The notes below the pieces were generated by a model. It worked only from the letters and a program-made list of their open reading frames with translations. It ran no database searches and had not been told where the DNA came from. DNA of 64,000 bases from Caulobacter rhizosphaerae (GTDB lineage: Bacteria > Pseudomonadota > Alphaproteobacteria > Caulobacterales > Caulobacteraceae): the NCBI RefSeq assembly GCF_010977555.1, contig NZ_CP048816.1:1-64000 (forward strand). Reading direction: 5' to 3'. Both the position numbers and the translations under genes were made by a program. Shown piece by piece: positions 42,260 through 50,474 of the stretch (position 1 is its first letter; every line of letters begins with the position of its first letter).

Positions 42260-42631
42260 ATGCTGAACAAGGTTCAACTGATCGGCTTCACCGGCGCGGA
42301 CGCCGAAATCCGCGCCACCTCGGGCGGCAAGGCCCTGGCGGTCCTGCGGGTCGCCACCAGCCGCTACACCAAGAAGAGCGGCGAGCGGCAGGACTTCACC
42401 ACCTGGCACCAGGTCGAGATCTGGAGCCCCGCGACCGTCAAGTGGCTGTCGGCCCGGCCGCTGGCCAAGGGCTCCAAGGTCTATGTCGAAGGCGAGATCC
42501 GCAACGAGCGCTACACCGACAAGGACGGCCAGGAGCACTACTTCACCAAGGTGGTGGTCGCCGGCCCGGGTCACGAGCTGAAGTCGCTCGACCGTCCCGA
42601 GACCAATCCCGAGGCGGAGGAGGAAGCTTAG
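42260..42631 (+). CDS. ssb: Single-stranded DNA-binding protein, plasmid type
   Basis: A 123-residue SSB with one OB fold: MLNKVQLIGFTGADAEIR, TWHQVEIWSPATVKWL, GSKVYVEGEIRNERYTDKDG and FTKVVVAG. It is shorter than chromosomal SSB and lacks the long Gly-rich linker and the conserved acidic C-terminal tip for partner binding, although it ends in a short acidic run (PEAEEEA). It probably protects single-stranded plasmid DNA in replication or transfer. A GGAGAAAAG lies just before ATG 42260. Confidence 0.93.
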   Translation: MLNKVQLIGFTGADAEIRATSGGKALAVLRVATSRYTKKSGERQDFTTWHQVEIWSPATVKWLSARPLAKGSKVYVEGEIRNERYTDKDGQEHYFTKVVVAGPGHELKSLDRPETNPEAEEEA

Positions 42632-42713
42632 GCGAGGACGCGCCCGCCCCGGAGAAACCTCCGGGGCGGGTCATCGCGCATCTTGGCGTAACGCACAGTT
42701 AATGGCATGAAAT

Positions 42714-43772
42714 GTGCGACACCCATGCACGGGTTTTTCGTGGCTTGGAGCCGGCTTTTTGGACGTTTCGGTGGAGGCCCTGTTTCTGGCTCTGGCGCGC
42801 GCCGAGGACAGCGTGAGCCGACTCGATGCGCGCGTCCAAACCTGCGGCTTCGCCGAAGGCTGGGCCGCGCGCACCGACTTCATCGAGGCCAATGGCTGGG
42901 GCTGGGTCAGCGGCGAGATCGTCGACCTGGAGGATCTGGTGCTGCACGACGCCCAGATGGACGCTCGCCTGCCCGACCAGGCCTTGCGGGCGACCTATGG
43001 CCTCGTGCGGGCGCGTCGCAAGGCGCGCGCCGCGGGCCCGGAGTTGCAGACCGCCGATGGCGCGGCCTGGCTGGCGGGATATCGTGGCCAGCCGCCCGTG
43101 CTGGCCCCCGCCCCGGTCGATCCTGAAGGGGTTCGACGCGATCCCGCCGCCGAGCCGCGCGACCTGGTCGGTGAACTGGTCCACCAGGTGCGCACGCTCG
43201 GGCGCGGCGAGACCGCCGATCCGCTCGAGGCGCTCGAGGAGTGGGTGCTGTGGGCGGGACGCTTGCCCGACCGCGCGCCGGCCTTGCTGCGCGCGGCCGT
43301 CGCCCTGGAGGGCTGGCGCCTGGTCAATCCCCTGCCCCGGCAGACCTATGTCGGCGGGGTGATGGTCGCCCAGGCGCTTCGCCAGGCGGGCCGCACCCGG
43401 ACCTGCCTGCTGGGCGTCGAAGCGCCGCGCCGGAACAACCTGCAGCCCCCGCGCGGTTTCATGGCTCCCCCCGTCGTGCGTCTAGCCTATTGGCTGAAGG
43501 TTCTGGCCCTGGGCGCCGAAGCGGGCCTGGCCGAGATCAAGCGCCTGGACCTGGCGCGGCAGGTGGTTCTCAAGCGGGTCGCCGGCCGGCGGTCCCACGA
43601 TCGGTCGCGTGACCTGCTGGAACTTCTGTTGTCTCGGCCCCTGGTTAGCGCGGGCCTGGCCGCCGAGCATCTGGGCGTGGCCGAGCATTCGGCCCGTCGC
43701 CTGCTGGCGGGCCTGGGGTCGTCGGTGATGGAGGTCAGCGGGCGCTCGCGGTATCGCGCCTGGCGGCTCTGA
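42714..43772 (+). CDS. DUF1612-like plasmid protein with C-terminal helix-turn-helix
   Basis: A 352-residue protein similar in layout to the rhizobial plasmid DUF1612/helix-turn-helix family, whose function is unknown. Visible features are ALFLALARAEDSVSRLDARVQ near the N-terminus, DAQMDARLPDQALRATYGLVRAR, and the C-terminal LLLSRPLVSAGLAAEHLGVAEHSARRLLAGLG helix-turn-helix written here in two adjoining pieces. The start is uncertain: GTG 42714 is used, with TTG and GTG candidates 45-57 bp further in (near FLDVSVEALF). It lies between ssb and the ParA region, so a replication or partition-related role is possible. Confidence 0.7.
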   Translation: MRHPCTGFSWLGAGFLDVSVEALFLALARAEDSVSRLDARVQTCGFAEGWAARTDFIEANGWGWVSGEIVDLEDLVLHDAQMDARLPDQALRATYGLVRARRKARAAGPELQTADGAAWLAGYRGQPPVLAPAPVDPEGVRRDPAAEPRDLVGELVHQVRTLGRGETADPLEALEEWVLWAGRLPDRAPALLRAAVALEGWRLVNPLPRQTYVGGVMVAQALRQAGRTRTCLLGVEAPRRNNLQPPRGFMAPPVVRLAYWLKVLALGAEAGLAEIKRLDLARQVVLKRVAGRRSHDRSRDLLELLLSRPLVSAGLAAEHLGVAEHSARRLLAGLGSSVMEVSGRSRYRAWRL

Positions 43773-44220
43773 TCCCCTTTTCCCCAACAGGGCAAATGGG
43801 GAAGTGTGCTTTTGGACGCTTGGACGTTGCGGCGCCGGCCGAAGCGGTTCAGTCCTATAACGCTCTGCGAGGCCCGTCGCCGCGTTCACTGGGAAATGGG
43901 CAAAGCCCCATTTGGGCTATTGCCCAAATACGCAAACGCGAATTGCAGCAGTTGCGTATCTGGGCTAATGGCCTAGAGTGCTGTTCCGCGCTTGGGGTTT
44001 TGAGCGAGTTCACGCTTACCCATTTGCGCAACAGGTCGCCTGGGGTTTTGAGTGTTTGGGGAAAAGGCGTTTTGCGTATTTACCCAAGATCGCTAATGCC
44101 CGCTTGGGTTAAAGCCCTGTTCACCAATTGCCCATAGCCTCATTTAGGCAAGAGAGGTTTCGCCCAAGCGGCCAAGACCTCTTTCGCCCATTCGCCCATT
44201 GTCTCGAGAGGGAGCTTCCG
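43773..44220. repeat. Repeat-rich region upstream of parA (candidate centromere/operator)
   Basis: 448 bp without a gene. ATACGCAA at 43928-43935 is repeated in inverted orientation as TTGCGTAT at 43952-43959 and 44072-44079. AAATGGG (43894-43900) faces CCCATTT (43907-43913). Further TGGGCAA/TTGCCCA-like words occur across the region and again next to repA. Repeats directly upstream of a partition gene are the expected place for parS sites or ParA/partner operators; function is inferred. Confidence 0.6.
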
Positions 44221-44880
44221 ATGGCTGTCATCAGCGTGTGTTCGACCAAGGGCGGGGTGGGCAAGACCACCCTGGTCATGTGCCTGGCCGACGCCTTCGC
44301 CCGCCAGGGCGGGTCGGTGGCCATCGTCGACGGCGACCCCAACGGCCACGTCGCCAGCTGGCGCGAGCGGGCCGGCGAGGACTGCCAGGTCGCGGTGATC
44401 AGCGAGGCCAACGAGACCAGGATTCAGGACGTGATCGCCGAGGCGGCCGGGCAGTACGCGCTGGTGTTCGTGGACCTGGAGGGCGCGGCCTCGCAGGCGG
44501 TGACCTACGCCATCGCCGAGAGCGACATGGTGCTGATCCCGACCAAGATCTCGGGGATGGACCTGCAGGAGGTCTATCGCACCTATGAGGTGGTCAAGCG
44601 GGCCGAGAAGATGCTCAAGCGCGGCATCCCCGCGCGGGTGGTGTTCAGCCAGATGAACCCCCTCAACAGCCGCGTGGCCACCCATGCCCGCCAGGAGATC
44701 CGCGGCAATGACATTCCGGTGCTGAGCACCGAGGTCATCCAGCGCGCGGCCTATCAGCAGATCCATTTCACCGGCGAGACGCCCAGCGGGCCGGCCGGCG
44801 ATCCCAAGGCCGCGCGCGAGATCGCCGCCGTCCTGGCCGAACTGCTTGAAGCGCTCGCGGCCCAGGCCCAGGCGGCCTGA
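44221..44880 (+). CDS. parA: ParA-family partition ATPase
   Basis: A 219-residue Walker-type ATPase. The deviant Walker A motif is KGGVGKTT at residues 10-17 (VISVCSTKGGVGKTTLVMCLADAF). The Walker A' motif is VAIVDGDPNGH and the Walker B motif is LVFVDLEGA. The short length and absence of an N-terminal helix-turn-helix place it with small ParA proteins (VirC1/ParA type Ib-like) that drive plasmid positioning. It overlaps nothing upstream and is followed 16 bp later by a small partner gene and then repA, giving a par-rep cassette. GAGGGAG precedes ATG 44221. Confidence 0.92.
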   Translation: MAVISVCSTKGGVGKTTLVMCLADAFARQGGSVAIVDGDPNGHVASWRERAGEDCQVAVISEANETRIQDVIAEAAGQYALVFVDLEGAASQAVTYAIAESDMVLIPTKISGMDLQEVYRTYEVVKRAEKMLKRGIPARVVFSQMNPLNSRVATHARQEIRGNDIPVLSTEVIQRAAYQQIHFTGETPSGPAGDPKAAREIAAVLAELLEALAAQAQAA

Positions 44881-44896
44881 GCGGGGAGGGGAGACC

Positions 44897-45343
44897 ATGA
44901 ACGACAAGACCGTCCGCCCGACCTTCCAGCCGGCCCCGCGCCCGCGCCCGATCAATGACGCCGGTTCGACCGAGGCCTTGAGGAAGGCCACCGAGGATCT
45001 CGGCTTCGCCCGCACGACCAGCGCGCCGGCGGCCCCCAGCCCCACGCTCGTCCAGCCCGCGGCCGAGCCCGTTGCGCCGCTCGCGCCCAAGGTCGTGGCG
45101 GCGCCCGCGCCCCGGGCCGTCGCCAAGCCCAAGACGGCCAGGCCCGCGCCGGCCGCCGACTTCTCCGACCGCGAGACCTCGCTGAAGTTCGTGATCGACG
45201 ACGCTCTGTCGACCGCGCTGAAGCTTGACGCGGTCAGGCGGCGGGTCACCGTCAAGTACCTGGTCCTGGAGGCGCTGGCCGAGAAGGGCTATCCGGTCGA
45301 TCTGGCCAACCTTCACGAGGACGGCCGGCGCTTGCGAAAGTAA
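44897..45343 (+). CDS. Small ParA partner, probable ribbon-helix-helix-like DNA-binding protein
   Basis: A 148-residue protein. The first 90 residues are Pro/Ala-rich and probably disordered (PAPRPRPINDAGSTEALRKA, then PAAEPVAPLAPKVV). The C-terminal 50 residues (SLKFVIDDALSTALKLDAVR, then VTVKYLVLEALAEKGYPVDL) look like a small DNA-binding domain of the ribbon-helix-helix kind. Position directly after parA suggests it is the centromere-binding partner (ParB analogue). GGGGAGGGGAG precedes ATG 44897. Confidence 0.65.
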   Translation: MNDKTVRPTFQPAPRPRPINDAGSTEALRKATEDLGFARTTSAPAAPSPTLVQPAAEPVAPLAPKVVAAPAPRAVAKPKTARPAPAADFSDRETSLKFVIDDALSTALKLDAVRRRVTVKYLVLEALAEKGYPVDLANLHEDGRRLRK

Positions 45344-45348
45344 CGCTT

Positions 45349-45384
45349 GGGCAAGAGGGCAAATGGGGGTTTGCCCTCTTGCCC
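45349..45384. promoter_or_regulatory. Perfect 15-bp inverted repeat between the par genes and repA
   Basis: GGGCAAGAGGGCAAA (45349-45363) and TTTGCCCTCTTGCCC (45370-45384) flank TGGGGG. It could act as a terminator for the parA operon (no long T-run follows), an operator for repA, or a DnaA-independent binding site. The GGGCAA word is shared with repeats upstream of parA, which argues for a protein-binding site. Confidence 0.75.
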
Positions 45385-45454
45385 TTGAGAGGGATCGGGC
45401 GGGGCCAGCGGCGAATCGCGTTACCCGGGGATGTTCGAGAGAGTAGGGCAGGGC

Positions 45455-46423
45455 ATGACGGCCCCCAAGGACCGCAACAACCAGTTCGACCTGTTCATTC
45501 CGTTGATGCGCGACCTTTCCCTGAAGGATCAGCGCGAAACGATGGAGCGGCCGTTCTTCTCGTTGCAGAAGCGCAAGCGCCTCAAGCCGATCCAGTACCA
45601 GAGCGGCGACGGCGAGGTCTCGGTCAAGGTCGAGGCCGTGCCCGCCTACGGCATGGCCACGATCTGGGACGCCGACATCCTGATCTGGGCCACCAGCGCG
45701 CTCAACCGCCTCAAGGCCGAGGGCAAGAACGACGTGCCCCGGTCGCTGAAGGTGACCGCCTATGATCTGCTGCGCTCGATCCAGCGCGACACCGGCGGCA
45801 AGGGCTACAACGACCTGAAGGCCGCCCTCGACCGCCTGGCCACCACCACCATCTTCACCTCGATCCGCGCCAAGAAGGGGCGCGACCGCCGCTTCAGCTG
45901 GCTGGACGGCTGGGAGGTCGAGGTCGATCCGGTGACCGACAAGCCGATCGCCCTGAAGATCACCCTGTCGGACTGGGTCTATGAGGGGATCATCAACGAA
46001 AAGTCGGTGCTGACCATGCACCCCGACTATTTCCAGCTCTCCGGCGGGCTGGAGCGCGCCATCTACCGGATCGCTCGCAAGCACGCCGGCGACCAGGACG
46101 ACGGCTGGACCTGCCGCGTCAGCCTGCTGCACGAGAAGACCGGCTCCGACAGCGAGCCCAAGGAATTTTCGCGCATGCTGCGCAAGATCGTCGAGGCCAA
46201 CGAACTGCCCGAATACGACATGGCCTTCGTCACCGCCGGCGACGGCTCCCAGGCGGTGCGGTTCATCCGGCGGACCGCGGCCGAACGGGTGCAGATCCAG
46301 GCCGAACTGGCGGCCGAGACGGCCAGTCTCGCCCGCCGCGAGCGCGAGGACCGCCGCGCCGACGAGGTGGACGGCCGACTCGATCCGTGGGCCAAGCGCC
46401 GGGTTCCCTCGCGCGAGAACTAA
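45455..46423 (+). CDS. repA: RepA-type plasmid replication initiator
   Basis: A protein of about 322 residues of the replication initiator protein A family found on alphaproteobacterial plasmids: FDLFIPLMRDLSLKDQRETM, ERPFFSLQKRKRLKPIQY, YGMATIWDADILIWATSALN and GLERAIYRIARKHAGDQ. These map to the two winged-helix-like DNA-binding halves. It would bind the iteron-like repeats that start 2 bp after its stop and open the origin. ATG 45455 is used; ATG 45431 is an in-frame alternative. This is the strongest evidence that the molecule is, or derives from, a plasmid. Confidence 0.9.
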   Translation: MTAPKDRNNQFDLFIPLMRDLSLKDQRETMERPFFSLQKRKRLKPIQYQSGDGEVSVKVEAVPAYGMATIWDADILIWATSALNRLKAEGKNDVPRSLKVTAYDLLRSIQRDTGGKGYNDLKAALDRLATTTIFTSIRAKKGRDRRFSWLDGWEVEVDPVTDKPIALKITLSDWVYEGIINEKSVLTMHPDYFQLSGGLERAIYRIARKHAGDQDDGWTCRVSLLHEKTGSDSEPKEFSRMLRKIVEANELPEYDMAFVTAGDGSQAVRFIRRTAAERVQIQAELAAETASLARREREDRRADEVDGRLDPWAKRRVPSREN

Positions 46424-46424
46424 C

Positions 46425-47193
46425 GGTCTATCACACACCGAACGCGGAAAAGCTGTGTATAGACAGGCGGTTGCCTGGATATCCTAATCCAGACGGGTTG
46501 GGCGGGGTGACGGTCTTTCACCCACCCGCCGGGCCCTCGCCACCCTCCAGAGCGGTTAATGGGACGTTAAAATCCGCCCGTTTGAACGATTTTCGCGGCT
46601 CAAACCTACGCTGGCGGCCGCCGCGCGAGCCTTCGGGGGATCGCCCACCGGAAAACCGGCCGGACGTCGGGGTTTCACACACCGAACCAGGCCCGTATCG
46701 TCGGGGTTTCGCCCACCAAGGTCGGAACCTGGCCAGGTTTGGGCGCGTGGCGACGGGGTTTCACCCACCGGCAGAGCCTGCGGGGCGCCCTGAAGCGTCG
46801 AAAAGCCCGACGGGCCGGGGCTGCGCGCCTCGACTTTCGGGGGATCGCCCACTGGCCGGGTCGCCGGGCGTCGGGGTTTCGCCCACCGGCGGCGAGCCTG
46901 GCGCCGGCCTGTGGACGCGCACGGGGGATCGCCCACGTCACCGGCGGGGGAACGCACACCCGACCCTCGGGGGATCAAACACCGATCCACGGGGGATCGC
47001 CCACCAGGCGGTTGCATAACGAGCGGAATATGCTGGGGTTTTGGGCCTCTTCAGGCCCCTTAACTTATCTAACTTAGTTCATAACATTATCTCTAACGAC
47101 GCGGCTGAAGCGCCGCCGGGAAACACAGGGCCAGAAGAGGGGCCCTGTTTCCCGGCTCGAGACCCGCTAGGGACGCGGGGGAACGCACACCCG
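46425..47193. repeat. Iteron-like repeats, probable replication origin
   Basis: Thirteen copies of a degenerate 16-18 bp word with consensus CGGGG(G)(A/T)TCGCCCACCG, all in the same orientation. They start at about 46425, 46511, 46634, 46668, 46702, 46754, 46838, 46872, 46922, 46945, 46968, 46990 and 47176. Several are spaced 34 or about 22-23 bp apart (two or three helical turns). An AT-rich stretch at about 47055-47095, suitable for melting, lies between the 12th and 13th copies. The region directly follows repA. It contains long open frames, but these are by-products of the repeats. Confidence 0.85.
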
Positions 47194-47275
47194 CGCGGCC
47201 GGACGGTCCAGATCCTGCGACCCTGGAGTTCTCCGGAATTGCACATGGGTCCGGCGACATGAAACTCTTCGCCCA

Positions 47276-47788
47276 ATGAACAGGCTCGCCCGCATCGTTA
47301 TGCTCGGCCTGATCCCCGCGCCGGTCGCGGCGGTCCAGGCGTGGGCGTCCGCGCCGCTGGTGCTCGTCAACACCTCGCCCAGCGAGCCGGTGGGTCTCTA
47401 TATCCGAGCCGCAGGGCCTCCGGGGCCGGGCCGCGTCATCGCCTTCAGGGCGCCGGCCCAGGCCTATCCCTATGTAGCGACCGTCCTGCCCGAGCGGGCG
47501 CGCAGCAGCATCCTGAAGACCGTGCGGGCAGGGGAGGGCGACCTTGTCTGCGCCGGGGCGAGCCGGCTGGCGGTCAATGGCCGGACCTGGGCGTTGATCG
47601 CCGCGACGGACCGGCTTGGCCGGACGCTTCCGCATTGGCGGGGCTGCCGGCGGCTCGTCGCGGGGGAGTACTTCGTCTTCTCGTCCCGGATCCCCAACAG
47701 CTTCGACAGCCGCTACTACGGGCCCGTGACCGCCGGCGATGTGATTGGGGTCTACAAGCCGTTGCTGGCGGGCAAGGGCGCCGCGTGA
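47276..47788 (+). CDS. traF: TraF-type conjugative signal peptidase (S26 family)
   Basis: A 170-residue TraF/S26 peptidase: N-terminal membrane helix, VLVNTSPSEPVGLYIR with the catalytic Ser in the NTSPSEPVG box, and the conserved C-terminal FSSRIPNSFDSRYYGPV and DVIGVYKPL. TraF of conjugative plasmids matures or cyclises the pilin. The stop overlaps the GTG of the next gene by 3 bases. It is far from the other transfer genes in terms of the usual trb order. Confidence 0.88.
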   Translation: MNRLARIVMLGLIPAPVAAVQAWASAPLVLVNTSPSEPVGLYIRAAGPPGPGRVIAFRAPAQAYPYVATVLPERARSSILKTVRAGEGDLVCAGASRLAVNGRTWALIAATDRLGRTLPHWRGCRRLVAGEYFVFSSRIPNSFDSRYYGPVTAGDVIGVYKPLLAGKGAA

Positions 47789-48423
47789 AGCGTCGATGGG
47801 CCATCCTGTGGGCCGTGGCCAGCCTGGCCTCGTCGGCGTCGGGCTGGACCCAGGCCGTCGCTGGCGAAAACGGACTTGGGCGTCTTCGCGCCGTCGTCGA
47901 GACGTCCTCGGCGCGCGACGCCATCGCCCGAGTGACCTGGGCCGAGGCGGCGGGGCAGGGCGACAGCGGCCTTGCCGGGGTCGTCTACACCATTCTCAAC
48001 CGCCTGGCCTCCGGACGTTGGGGCGACCAGGTCGACGCGGTCGTCAACGCGCGGGGCCAGTTCGAGCCGGTGTCGCGGGCCGGCGGCGATTGGCGAACCC
48101 TTCCGCCCGTCAGCGCGGCGCGTCAGGCGCGGGTCGACACCATCCTCAACCTGGCGCTCGACGGCCGACTGCCCGATCCGACCTCAGGGGCCCTGTTCTT
48201 TCAAAACCCGAAGATCGTCGCGGCCCGGGCGGCGGCCGGCGCGGTCTCCCAGGATTTGGTCAATTTCGGCGGGCGCCAGCCCAGCGTCACGATCGGCGAC
48301 CACGCCTTCTATGGTCCCGAGCCGTCGCGCGGGGGGCAGCCTGTCGCGACCGCGCCGGCCTCGCCGGGCGAGCGCGGTCTCTTCGTGCTGGCCGATGGGT
48401 CCATCGTCGAGGATCACCCCTAA
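47785..48423 (+). CDS. SleB-type cell wall hydrolase
   Basis: A 212-residue exported hydrolase of the SleB/CwlJ family: signal peptide (WAILWAVASLASSASGWTQA), then IARVTWAEAAGQGDSGLAGVVYTILNRL (in two adjoining parts) with the catalytic Glu in TWAEA, and VVNARGQFEPV. The C-terminus ends with a short proline-rich tail. Beside traF it probably opens peptidoglycan for the transfer apparatus. GTG 47785 overlaps the traF stop. Confidence 0.85.
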   Translation: MKRRWAILWAVASLASSASGWTQAVAGENGLGRLRAVVETSSARDAIARVTWAEAAGQGDSGLAGVVYTILNRLASGRWGDQVDAVVNARGQFEPVSRAGGDWRTLPPVSAARQARVDTILNLALDGRLPDPTSGALFFQNPKIVAARAAAGAVSQDLVNFGGRQPSVTIGDHAFYGPEPSRGGQPVATAPASPGERGLFVLADGSIVEDHP

Positions 48424-48624
48424 ACGGCCAGGGCGGACCGTCGGCCGAGGGAGGGCAGGGGCTGGCGGCGACGTCTTCCACCGTGTCACGGCGCCCCACC
48501 GGTCAACGGCTTCGCCGTTCCCCTCCGCGCCCGCGTGGCGGCCGCTTCGGTGACCGGAGGGGACCCCGCCGTGTCCCGCCGGGCTGACGCCGCTCGCTGG
48601 GAGCGGCCCTGCGGAGGCGCTTCG

Positions 48625-48909
48625 ATGTTCAAGCTGATCAAGACCCTGGTGTTTGGTTCTCGCCCGGCCAAGGCGACCACGATCCGGGTGGGCGAGGATC
48701 TCTTCGACGACCATGTGATGGCCTATTGGGACCATCTTGACGAGGCGGAGTGGGCGCAAGGACGCGCCGAGTGGAACGCGCTGCCGGACGCCGAGCGCGA
48801 CGCGGTCATCGCCTGGTGCGACGATCGCAACGCCGAGGGACGGCTGGTTGACCATCGGTTCTACGACCAATGGCTGGCGCTGCGGATGGAGGGTTACGTC
48901 GGCGACTGA
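48625..48909 (+). CDS. Hypothetical plasmid protein
   Basis: A 94-residue acidic protein without a recognised domain. It is helix-rich with several Trp residues (AYWDHLDEAEWAQGRAEWNAL) and ends LRMEGYVGD. ATG 48625 has GGAGG upstream. Codon bias matches the neighbouring plasmid genes, so it is probably real. Confidence 0.6.
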   Translation: MFKLIKTLVFGSRPAKATTIRVGEDLFDDHVMAYWDHLDEAEWAQGRAEWNALPDAERDAVIAWCDDRNAEGRLVDHRFYDQWLALRMEGYVGD

Positions 48910-49317
48910 GCCGGGGGGCTTGGCCCCCCTTTCGATCGGCGCCGTAACCGCCTCTAGGGGGCCGGGCGGACGCCGCGCCATGCGGCGCGCGACGGCCCTA
49001 CGGAGAGGCCAGGGTCGCTTCCCTCGCCGGGCCGGCGCTGACGCGGCCGGTCCCGGTCGGCGCGCGTCGCCGCCAGGGCCCGCCTCGCTGGCGACCGCCT
49101 TGAGGGCGGTCGTCGCCGTCGACTGGCGACGGCGCGGCTTCGGCTACCGAGCCTGGGGGCGCCTCTTCCAAGTCTGCCATGTCACCCAGCCCGTCAACCC
49201 GCTGCGCGGGTTCCCCTCCGGGCTCGCCAGCGAGCCCTGCGGTGACGGGCCGGGGCCCGACATGACCGGAGAGATCAAGGCGCTCGATGGGAGCGTCGGT
49301 CCAGCCGGAGATGTCCC
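48910..49317. other. GC-rich spacer without a supported gene
   Basis: 408 bp with several hairpins, the clearest being GACCGCC (49093-49099) facing GGCGGTC (49105-49111). No open frame here has protein-like pattern. It may be an untranslated leader for the following small gene. Confidence 0.45.
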
Positions 49318-49673
49318 ATGTTCGAGTTCACCACGACCAGGTTCGATGACGTCGATCGAGAACTGATCGCCGCGCACATCGCCAGCGGCAAGCCGCGTTA
49401 CAGCAACACCCTCTACCTAAACGGCGGGGGGTCATCCGCCGCTGGACCGACGATGAGGCCATCGCGCGGGCTCAGTTAGAGGCCGACCGGGCCGACCCGA
49501 ACCTGTCGTGGGCCATCGCCTTCGATCACATGACGATATTGGATCTGGACGTGGCGTTCCCGCCGCACCGCAAGACGGCAGAGCAACTGAGGGCCGAGTG
49601 CGACGCGGCGTTGGAGGCCGTGTTCGACCGGTGGGCGGTCGGCGAGGCGGAGCAGGGAGAGGGGGGCCGCTAG
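49318..49673 (+). pseudogene. Small plasmid gene interrupted by a frameshift in a G run
   Basis: ATG 49318 opens a frame beginning MFEFTTTRFDDVDRELIAAH and continuing to GKPRYSNTLYLNG, then passes through GGGGGG (49426-49431) and stops at 49477. In the -1 frame the sequence continues as VIRRWTDDEAIARAQLEADR, with a good protein pattern, to a stop at 49671. One extra G would join the two parts into about 118 residues. Either the sequence has a homopolymer error, the gene is inactivated, or it is shifted deliberately. No domain is recognised. The downstream end overlaps the opposing TraD-like gene by 4 bp. Confidence 0.65.
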
Positions 49674-50221
49674 GCCCCCTTTTTGGGCCCAGGGCCAGAC
49701 GACGGGGGTGCTGAAGGCTGAGACAGGGCCTCCGCGACCATGGCCTCGAAGTCGGGCGGCGACGGCTCCTGGACCGCGCGCATCGGAGCGATCGGCAGGC
49801 CCAGGGTCTCGGCGATGGCGTGGCGGTCTCGCGGGCGTTGCACCCGCCGGTCGACGATCTCCAGCAGCCGGGCCAGCAACGGATCGTCGGGGTCCATCTG
49901 CGCCTCGGCCAGCAGGGCGCCGCCGAGCACGATCTTGGCCCGTGTCTCACGCTTGCGTTCGGTCTGGTCGAGCAGGGCTTCGAGCCGTTCGACGCGCGCC
50001 CGGTAGACGGCCAGGCGGGTTTCGTCGTCGTCGATCTGGCCAAGCGGCCTGACATGCCCGCGCTGACGGGGGAGGACCCCCTTGAGCTCGGCATAGGCCG
50101 TGCGCGCCCGGTGTTCACGGTCGGCGAGGGTGATCTCCAAGGCGCGCAGGCGGCGGGTCTTGGCCTCGGGAGACTCCGGCTTGCGACGGGGCCTGCGGGT
50201 TGGGGCTAGGGCGACGTCCAT
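49670..50221 (-). CDS. traD: TraD-family conjugal transfer accessory protein
   Basis: A 183-residue basic, helical protein. The segment RKRETRAKIVLGGALLAEAQM matches in type the small TraD/MobC-like proteins of Ti-type plasmids (R..TR..I.lGgLl), here quoted in part as TRAKIVLGGALLAEA. A long coiled-coil-like N-terminal half precedes it (KTRRLRALEITLADREHRAR). It is divergent from the relaxase gene across the candidate oriT, the standard location for relaxosome accessory proteins. ATG 50221 is the likely start. Confidence 0.7.
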   Translation of the reverse strand: MDVALAPTRRPRRKPESPEAKTRRLRALEITLADREHRARTAYAELKGVLPRQRGHVRPLGQIDDDETRLAVYRARVERLEALLDQTERKRETRAKIVLGGALLAEAQMDPDDPLLARLLEIVDRRVQRPRDRHAIAETLGLPIAPMRAVQEPSPPDFEAMVAEALSQPSAPPSSGPGPKKGA

Positions 50222-50282
50222 GGCGGGATCACGGCTGCGGCTTGAAAATGGGACGAGACGAGTCTAACCCTTGGCGGATAGA

Positions 50283-50322
50283 AGTGACAAGGGCGCAGTT
50301 ATGCATTGCTGCGCAACGCCTG
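50283..50322. other. oriT: Candidate origin of transfer (oriT)
   Basis: In the spacer between divergent traD and relaxase genes, GCGCAG (50293-50298) and CTGCGC (50309-50314) form an inverted repeat around TTATGCATTG, preceded by ACAAGG and followed by AACGCC. A GGGCGCA-type core with a short hairpin is characteristic of Q-type (TraA/MobA-L) transfer origins. Location and motif agree; nicking has not been shown. Confidence 0.6.
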
Positions 50323-50474
50323 CGGTCGGGAGAGCCCACCCCCTCGCCGCCCTGATCCCGGGGCGTGCCGGGAGGGCGTCGAGCCAAGGGGCGAGCCCCT
50401 TAGCGATCCCACTGCCGCAAGCGGCATGGAGCGGGGCGGCGAGGCGGGCCGGATGGTGGAAGAAGGGGTTTGAG

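Noticed and set aside
43796..44137. 113-codon frame upstream of parA
   Set aside because: It covers the repeat-rich spacer, lacks a ribosome-binding site and shows no domain.
44768..46438. 556-codon frame antisense to repA and the par partner
   Set aside because: repA is a clear family member on the other strand; the antisense translation has no recognisable pattern.
46387..47019. 210-codon open frame over the iteron region
   Set aside because: The translation merely repeats the iteron words in varying frames and has no start signal; the DNA repeats explain it.
46425..47193. CRISPR array
   Set aside because: Repeat units are 16-18 bp, degenerate and irregularly spaced, with no uniform spacers and no cas genes.
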